From contig JAMCPQ010000028.1 of NCBI GenBank assembly GCA_023379825.1, forward strand, positions 1 to 55,466: a stretch of 55,466 nt of DNA, read 5' to 3'. Source of the DNA: Thermoplasmatota archaeon. GTDB taxonomy: Archaea > Thermoplasmatota > Thermoplasmata > Thermoplasmatales > Thermoplasmataceae. The notes below the pieces were generated by a model, which ran no database searches, was not told the origin of the DNA, and worked only from the letters and a program-made list of their open reading frames with translations. Shown here piece by piece: positions 50,703 through 55,466 of this stretch; the first letter of the stretch is position 1; each line of letters starts with the position of its first letter. Position numbers and translations under genes: made by a program.

Positions 50703-50936
50703 TTAAAGTTTGATTCCTGTTAGTGTCTTGGTGTCTATGACTCCCTCTATGGTCCTTATCTTCTCAACAACAACCTTACCAAGTTCGCTAAAATCTTTGG
50801 CATCTATTTTCACAATAAGATCATATTCCCCAAAAAGCGGATGAATCTCCACAACGTATTCAAGCTTGGAAATCCTGTTATAGACCTCATGCTCCTTTCC
50901 GGGTACTGTGCTGACCAGAACAAATGCCACTGACAA
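50703..50936 (-). CDS. Stand-alone RAM (Lrp/AsnC ligand-binding) domain protein
   Basis: 77 residues covering only the alpha-beta RAM fold: AFVLVSTVPGKEHEVYNRI, VEIHPLFGEYDLIVKIDAKDF and the ending IRTIEGVIDTKTLTGIKL. There is no helix-turn-helix. Such short Lrp-like proteins form octamers or decamers and bind amino acids; they may modulate full-length Lrp regulators. It lies between HisRS and the small membrane protein. Confidence 0.88.
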   Translation of the reverse strand: MSVAFVLVSTVPGKEHEVYNRISKLEYVVEIHPLFGEYDLIVKIDAKDFSELGKVVVEKIRTIEGVIDTKTLTGIKL

Positions 50937-50990
50937 ACCTAGATCACTACTGTATGTGAAATATAAGGAGTTTAAGAATCTTTCTAATAT

Positions 50991-52322
50991 TTACGTGCTA
51001 ATCCTTTGCCTGAATTCTTGGATCTTTGAAAAAACAAATGACTCTAGAGACTCTAGCTTCACAGATGTCTGGGAGCCAGTTTGCATGTCTTTTACAGTAA
51101 CGGAATGGCTCTCCTTTTCCCTGTCTCCTGCAATGAAGGCGATGCTAGCTCCAGATGATGAGGCATTCTTCATCTGGTTGCTTATGCTCCTTCCGCTAAG
51201 GTCGGAAATCGCAACTATGCCATTCTCCCTGAGCGATTTTGCCACTTTCAAGCATATATGTGTTCCAGCCGGTGATGTGGAAACCAGATAAGCTTTCATA
51301 ATATTTTCAGAGGCATTCCATTTTCCGTATTTCTTCATCATGAGTTCAACTACAACATCACCCATACCGAATCCCACAGCAGGGATGTCAGTTCCTGATA
51401 TGTTTCCTGCAAGACTGTCATATCTTCCGCCTCCAAGAATGGACCGGAACTGGCCCTCAGCATCCGAGAATTCAAAGACGGTTCCCGTGTAATAAGACAA
51501 TCCTCTAACAACAGAAAGATCAATGTAGGGCTCATTGCCTGTGTATTCCCTGATAAGGGCCGAAGTCTGTTTTAAACGCTCTATAGTTTCACTGATATTA
51601 CCATTATCTGCAAAGGCTTCTTCGATTTTCAGGCATATTTGCTCTGCCGGCCCTTTCTCTCTTACAAGATCAAGAACCTTATCCACATTTCCTTCGTTTC
51701 CCGCTACAGAGAGAAAAGACCTCCGAAACTCTTCCACATCAATTTTGTGAAACCTGTCTATGATGGAGAATGCTTTGGGTATGTTATCAACATTGATGGC
51801 TTCAAGAATGGAATCCATAAGTTTCCTGTTGTTCAACTTAATGTGGAACTTCCCATTTAGACCACAAGAATCAAGGATATCCGAAGCAAGAGTTATAATC
51901 TCGGCGTCTGCTGCCGGGCTGTCGGGCCCAAACAGATCGGCATTGAACTGAAAGTGTTCCCGGACTCTTCCGGATTGTGGCTCCTCATACCTCCATATTT
52001 TTGGGATGCCGAACCATCTCACTGGTCTTGGAAGGTCCTTTCTTGAAGTCAGCATACGCATAACAGAGGGAGTGGCCTCTGGCAGGAGTGTAACGTTCCT
52101 TCCACCCTTATCAGTGAAAGAAAATGTCTGGCCAAGGAGTTCCTCTCCTGATTTATCAAGATAAAGTTCAATTGATTCCAGGCTGGGATAGTCAATCATA
52201 GAGTACCCGAAACTTCTTGCCACCTTCTTTGCGTTCTCGAAAAATCTGTCCTTTGGTTCCATGTCTTCAGGATAAAGGTCTCTGAAACCTCTGAGTCTTT
52301 CATATTTCAATTTTCCTGACAC
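50991..52322 (-). CDS. hisS: Histidyl-tRNA synthetase
   Basis: Class II synthetase. RGFRDLYPEDM at the N-terminus, TLLPEATPSVMRML, motif 2 WRYEEPQSGRVREHFQFNADLFG, the histidine-binding RGLSYYTGTVFEF and motif 3 GGGRYDSLAG..IPAVGFGMG; C-terminal anticodon domain to residue 443. The start is GTG 52322, about 6 nt after the expected transcription start from TATA at 52346-52359. Standalone, upstream of the RAM gene with 54 bp between. Confidence 0.96.
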   Translation of the reverse strand: MSGKLKYERLRGFRDLYPEDMEPKDRFFENAKKVARSFGYSMIDYPSLESIELYLDKSGEELLGQTFSFTDKGGRNVTLLPEATPSVMRMLTSRKDLPRPVRWFGIPKIWRYEEPQSGRVREHFQFNADLFGPDSPAADAEIITLASDILDSCGLNGKFHIKLNNRKLMDSILEAINVDNIPKAFSIIDRFHKIDVEEFRRSFLSVAGNEGNVDKVLDLVREKGPAEQICLKIEEAFADNGNISETIERLKQTSALIREYTGNEPYIDLSVVRGLSYYTGTVFEFSDAEGQFRSILGGGRYDSLAGNISGTDIPAVGFGMGDVVVELMMKKYGKWNASENIMKAYLVSTSPAGTHICLKVAKSLRENGIVAISDLSGRSISNQMKNASSSGASIAFIAGDREKESHSVTVKDMQTGSQTSVKLESLESFVFSKIQEFRQRIST

Positions 52323-52345
52323 CCCTGATGTTGATTATCAGTTCC

Positions 52346-52359
52346 ATATTTTATATATC
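52346..52359 (-). promoter_or_regulatory. TATA box of hisS
   Basis: catattttatatat read on the minus strand (atatataaaatatg) is a strong TATA element about 32 bp before GTG 52322. It predicts a very short leader and supports this GTG. Confidence 0.6.
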
Positions 52360-52464
52360 AATAATTCATTTTGCTTTTAGACACAGTTCAGCGGAACTGT
52401 TTTTTAAGCACCGTACATTCACTGATTGCCTTGTTTTGTAGACCCGATAGGTTGGGCTACGACA

Positions 52465-52478
52465 TGTTTAAATATTTT
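52465..52478 (+). promoter_or_regulatory. TATA box of the HTH gene at 52496
   Basis: tgtttaaatatttt is centred about 24 bp before GTG 52496, the spacing of a leaderless transcript. It is the main reason for accepting this GTG start. Confidence 0.6.
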
Positions 52479-52495
52479 GAAGCATATATTTTGTT

Positions 52496-52831
52496 GTGAA
52501 TCTAGACTCGTCAAATGGGACAATCCAACGATTGAAGAATGAAGGGTTCACTCTTAACCAGTCAAGAATTATTCTCTTTCTGGAATCTTTTCCAGAATCA
52601 AGCATGGCAGATATAACCACAGGGTTAAGAATCACAAACGCAAGGGCAATCTCTGCCATGAAGCCTCTTTTATACAATGGGTTTGTTGAAAGAATGAGGA
52701 TTATCAAGGGAATATCCAGAGGAAGGTCTTATTTCATCTATAGGCTGAGAATTCCAGTAACAGAAATAATATTCGAATCAAGAAAGTTTGTCCAGATAGT
52801 AACACTGGAATATGGTAAAAAGCAGTTTTAG
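52496..52831 (+). CDS. Small winged-helix (MarR/TrmB-like) transcriptional regulator
   Basis: 111 residues. Residues about 12-85 form a winged helix: LNQSRIILFLESFPESSMADITTGLRITNARAISAMKPLLYNGFVERMRI, followed by a wing KGISRGRSYFIYRL. No ligand domain is present, only a short C-terminal helix. The GTG start is supported by the TATA spacing. It is convergent with cbiA (4-bp overlap), so its target is not evident from context. Confidence 0.78.
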   Translation: MNLDSSNGTIQRLKNEGFTLNQSRIILFLESFPESSMADITTGLRITNARAISAMKPLLYNGFVERMRIIKGISRGRSYFIYRLRIPVTEIIFESRKFVQIVTLEYGKKQF

Positions 52832-54162
52832 TGTTTCATCGCCTTCTTTAAGAGCCTCTTGCCGTATCTCTGAAGTGAGAAGTGTGAATATGTTGCCTGA
52901 GTATTTTTAAGTGAAAGGCCATCGTGGACGCCATCAATTCCTCTTCCGTAAAGATTTTTAAGAAATTTCTGAGACGGGTCATCAGTTGTGCTGTAGTGAT
53001 ATTCGTGGCCGTATACCGTCTCTCCCCTGCGGAACATTACTGAATCGTTTTCTGCTATCATTCTTGTGTAGCTGAGTGTTAATTTCTTGTTCATGACAAC
53101 TTTACCTGGGAATATTCCTGCCATCCTGTAATCTCCATTGTCAGTTGATATGGATCCCTCCAGGTACATGAGGCCTCCGCACTCAGCAATTACCGGTATT
53201 CCGGATTCAGAAAGATCTCTGACCGATTCAATGCATTTTCTGTTTTCGCTGAGTTCCCTTGCAAACAGTTCAGGATAGCCGCCTCCAAAATAGACGAGAT
53301 CAGGGTTCTCAGGGTATTCTCCTTTCACCGGGGAAAAGTAATGGATGTTTCCATACCTTTCCAGGTAATCGAGAGAACTAGCATAGTAGAAATTGAAAGC
53401 AGTGTCAAACGCTATCCAGATATTTATTTTTTTAGAGGAAGCTGGAGTAACTGATGCAGTTATATTGTTTGAAATTACAGGAAGCTCATTTACAAAAGAG
53501 GTGTCAAGATACCTTGCCACCTCCTGTGCTTTCTTCTTTACATCTGGCGTTTCCAGACCGGTCAGGAGCCCGAGATGGCGGCTTTCTATTCCCACGTCAG
53601 GATTTCTTGGTACTGCCCCAATTATCCTGATTCCATGTTTGACAAACTCATCTCTAACCATATTGAGATGTTTTTCTGAACCATAATTGTTCAGAACAAC
53701 ACCAAGACAATGTTTCCCAAGGAAACCTTTTGATATATAATAGGTCGATTCTGCAGTTTTGCTGCAATCTACAACAAGAACATAGGGAATTTTGAATTTG
53801 CGGAAGTAGAAGTTTGTGCTCAGGTCTATGGGAGATCCCGAGTCATAAAGTCCCATGACGCCCTCAACAACGGCGTAGTCATATCTGGCAGCAAGATTGA
53901 CTAAAGTTCTTTCATAGGTTTTTCCCTCTATCCACCGGTCAATGTTGTATGTCCTGGAACCAGTGACTGCACTTTCAAGCCCAGGATCAATATAGTCTGG
54001 TCCGATTTTACATGAAACTGAGTTCTTGAGCGCAGACAGGAATGCCATTGTCACTGTGGTTTTTCCAGAACCGGTTGAAGGTGCGGTTATTCCAAAAACT
54101 TTCAATCTATCATAAGAAGATTCCAGAACAATATATGAAAATATAGTAAGTTCAAGGTTCAT
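52828..54162 (-). CDS. cbiA: Cobyrinic/hydrogenobyrinic acid a,c-diamide synthase (CbiA/CobB)
   Basis: ATP-dependent amidation of cobyrinic acid in the corrin pathway. N-terminal dethiobiotin-synthetase-like domain: VFGITAPSTGSGKTTVTMA (P-loop), IGPDYIDPGL, DYAVVEGVMGLYDSGSP. C-terminal glutaminase: YFGGGYPELFA, nucleophile Cys in AECGGLMYL, and HEYHYS with the catalytic His. ATG 54162 fits a TATA-like cctttaaat (54192-54200); a longer frame to 54186 overlaps that promoter. 444 residues. Works in the same pathway as cbiB at 29441. Confidence 0.94.
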   Translation of the reverse strand: MNLELTIFSYIVLESSYDRLKVFGITAPSTGSGKTTVTMAFLSALKNSVSCKIGPDYIDPGLESAVTGSRTYNIDRWIEGKTYERTLVNLAARYDYAVVEGVMGLYDSGSPIDLSTNFYFRKFKIPYVLVVDCSKTAESTYYISKGFLGKHCLGVVLNNYGSEKHLNMVRDEFVKHGIRIIGAVPRNPDVGIESRHLGLLTGLETPDVKKKAQEVARYLDTSFVNELPVISNNITASVTPASSKKINIWIAFDTAFNFYYASSLDYLERYGNIHYFSPVKGEYPENPDLVYFGGGYPELFARELSENRKCIESVRDLSESGIPVIAECGGLMYLEGSISTDNGDYRMAGIFPGKVVMNKKLTLSYTRMIAENDSVMFRRGETVYGHEYHYSTTDDPSQKFLKNLYGRGIDGVHDGLSLKNTQATYSHFSLQRYGKRLLKKAMKH

Positions 54163-54260
54163 TTGAAACAATGAACCGGGGCTCACAAAATCCTTTAAAT
54201 GACCACGTCGATCAGAATTTAATTATCTGCAATGATCAATTCAACTACAAAGGTTAATTA

Positions 54261-54268
54261 GTTTATAG
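54261..54268 (+). promoter_or_regulatory. TATA box of the Fur-family gene
   Basis: gtttatag lies about 23 bp before ATG 54287 (leaderless). The heptamer TTAATTA occurs both at 54254-54260 beside it and inside tttaattatc around 54218-54226; weak candidates for an operator. Confidence 0.45.
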
Positions 54269-54286
54269 CAATTACTTCTGGAGTTT

Positions 54287-54694
54287 ATGGATTATGTACA
54301 GACCCTTAGATCCTCCGGATTCAAAGTCACTCCTCAGAGATTGAGGGTTATTGAATACATAATGTCCAGGACGCCGGGACATTTCAGGGCAGAGGATGTA
54401 TATGCAGAGGTTCACAGAATAGAGCCTACAATAACAATGGCAACTGTTTATAACATTCTCAGGACACTTCAGAAATCATCAATTCTGAAGTCTTTTGAAC
54501 TGAAAGGGGCAACTTGGTTCGAAACAAATACAGGAACTCATGCTAACTTTTTATGTGAGGTCTGCGGTGAGATAACTGACCTTGATATAGAATCATCATC
54601 TCTGATCTCATCTGTATCCGAGAAGGGTTACGAGATCTCAGACAGCAGTTACATACTCAGGGGAGTATGCCCCAAATGCAGTAAAAACCATTGA
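54287..54694 (+). CDS. Fur-family metalloregulator
   Basis: 135 residues. Winged helix SGFKVTPQRLRVIEYIMSRTPGHFRAEDVYAEV..TITMATVYNILRTLQ, then a dimerisation domain. Structural zinc cysteines C90/C93 (LCEVCG) and C128/C131 (GVCPKCS) are all present. The usual HHHHxxC stretch is thinned to THANFLC, with His32, His43 and His85 remaining as possible sensory ligands. Fur, Zur and PerR functions cannot be told apart from this. Leaderless ATG. Convergent with folP, four bases between stops; divergent from cbiA. Confidence 0.92.
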   Translation: MDYVQTLRSSGFKVTPQRLRVIEYIMSRTPGHFRAEDVYAEVHRIEPTITMATVYNILRTLQKSSILKSFELKGATWFETNTGTHANFLCEVCGEITDLDIESSSLISSVSEKGYEISDSSYILRGVCPKCSKNH

Positions 54695-54698
54695 GCAC

Positions 54699-55466
54699 TC
54701 ATATACCACGAATCGCTGAAACTACGTCAAGTGCCTTTCTGGTCTCTCCCGGGTCATGGGTTCTCACGATGCTGACACCATTAATGGAGCACCACACTGC
54801 CGCTGCCAATGATCCTGAAAGTCTTCCTTCAGGCTTTTCACCGGTGATCCTTCCAATGAAACTTTTCCTGGAGGCACCGACTAAAGTCCTGAGGCCAAAA
54901 TCAAATCTCCGAATATTCTTCAGTAACTGCAGGTTCTGCTGATATGTTTTGGAGAAACCTATACCGGGATCCAGTATTATATTCCCTTTCCTGACGCCTT
55001 TTTCAAGCATCTGATTTATTCTTTCCATAAAGAACTCAGAAATCTCAAGGAAAATGTTAGAATATGAGGTAAACTGGTTCATATTTTCAGGTGTACCTTT
55101 CATGTGCATAAGGACACACTCAAGGTCATTCTCTGCCGCGATAGAAATCATTCTATCCGATCTGAATCCTGAAATGTCGTTTATAATGTCAACTTCAGAT
55201 ACAAATTTCTCAAGCACCTCGGGGTGCCGGGTATCAAGCGATATTGGTATATCACAGGACCCGGAGATATATTCTATCAGTGGCTTCAGTCTTTTGATCT
55301 CTTCTTCATAGTGGACTTCAGTGCTGCCGGGTCTTGTACTTTCCCCACCGATATCTATTATGTCAGGCTTCTGATCCAGTATTTCAGTCAGGCCTTTCAT
55401 GTTATGCAGAAATCTGGAGCCTTCATAGAAAGAATCAGGTGTACTGTTAACGATGGCCATAATTTC
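54699..55466 (-). CDS. folP: Dihydropteroate synthase (partial, N-terminus at window edge)
   Basis: Condenses p-aminobenzoate with hydroxymethyldihydropterin diphosphate in folate synthesis. MAIVNSTPDSFYEGSRF is the family's first core strand and loop; IDIGGESTRPGSTEV is the pABA/pterin-site loop; ISLDTRHPEVLE, VDIINDISGF, ILDPGIGFSKT and VGASRKSFIG follow in order. The ATG at 55460 lies inside the first strand and the frame stays open to the window edge, so the true start is probably beyond it. Confidence 0.92.
   Translation of the reverse strand, partial: EIMAIVNSTPDSFYEGSRFLHNMKGLTEILDQKPDIIDIGGESTRPGSTEVHYEEEIKRLKPLIEYISGSCDIPISLDTRHPEVLEKFVSEVDIINDISGFRSDRMISIAAENDLECVLMHMKGTPENMNQFTSYSNIFLEISEFFMERINQMLEKGVRKGNIILDPGIGFSKTYQQNLQLLKNIRRFDFGLRTLVGASRKSFIGRITGEKPEGRLSGSLAAAVWCSINGVSIVRTHDPGETRKALDVVSAIRGI

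Noticed and set aside
52468-52707. 79-codon minus-strand frame
   Set aside because: Lies opposite the winged-helix gene, whose protein has convincing HTH features and a TATA-supported start.
1-55466. CRISPR arrays, insertion sequences, att sites, rRNA
   Set aside because: No regularly spaced repeats, transposase or integrase motifs, terminal inverted repeats flanking a gene, or rRNA signatures were found on either strand.

Overview
The window is a gene-dense stretch of an archaeal chromosome, most probably from the order Thermoplasmatales (Euryarchaeota; Thermoplasma/Ferroplasma/Cuniculiplasma relatives). The evidence is a full set of archaeal marker genes: NAC, archaeal CCA-adding enzyme, type II methionine aminopeptidase, Pth2, CDP-archaeol synthase, S19e, L39e, L31e, aIF6, a PDCD5-type protein, a separate GMP synthase ATP-PPase subunit, and a threonine dehydrogenase of the short-chain epimerase type known from Thermoplasma. 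Promoters look archaeal: TATA boxes lie about 23-28 bp before many starts, which implies leaderless mRNAs, while genes inside operons more often carry GGAG/GGTGA Shine-Dalgarno sequences. GC content looks like roughly 40-45% by eye. I cannot name the species. No transposon, integrase, CRISPR array, rRNA or phage gene was seen.

Layout. 1-8 kb: a partial GT4 glycosyltransferase, then a translation-centred block (NAC, CCA-adding enzyme, a tRNA-Gln(UUG) transcribed straight into a small ubiquitin-like/ThiS-like gene, MetAP), thymidylate kinase, an MFS transporter, and a coupled operon HTH-CBS regulator > CarS > Pth2. 8-20 kb: a surface membrane glycoprotein, a large TPR protein with a degenerate P-loop, DUF1059, an AbrB-PhoU regulator, an acyl-CoA synthetase with a metallo-hydrolase, a Hjc-like nuclease, a class III aminotransferase, an MscS channel, an Sm-like small protein, a ferritin-VIT fusion and a DUF72 protein. 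21-30 kb: an ABC exporter, the operon S19e/PDCD5/L39e/L31e/aIF6, pyrE, a 14-TM MFS exporter, ftsZ, pyrF and cbiB. 30-41 kb: a roughly 0.5 kb non-coding region with inverted repeats, a COG1340 coiled-coil protein, a sugar-1-phosphate nucleotidyltransferase, urocanase, purA, NADP-type isocitrate dehydrogenase, a catalytically dead-looking aldehyde dehydrogenase homologue, moaE and tdh. 41-47 kb: a complete Fe-S assembly operon sufCBDSU-ferredoxin with a divergent SufR-like regulator. 47-55.5 kb: GlyRS, a four-CBS protein, GMP synthase, small membrane and RAM-domain proteins, HisRS, an HTH protein, cbiA, a Fur-family regulator and a dihydropteroate synthase cut by the window edge.

Themes. Sulfur and iron metabolism recur: the SUF operon with its likely Fe-S-sensing regulator, a Fur protein, a ferritin-VIT iron transporter, MoaE, and a sulfur-carrier-like protein next to one of the three tRNAs that such carriers thiolate. 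Convergent genes repeatedly abut or overlap at their stop codons, so 3' ends must be formed inside neighbouring genes. The most interesting candidate for a new arrangement is the tRNA-Gln(UUG)/ubiquitin-like dicistron at 3223-3503, whose protein ends in an unusual Gly-Gly-Met.
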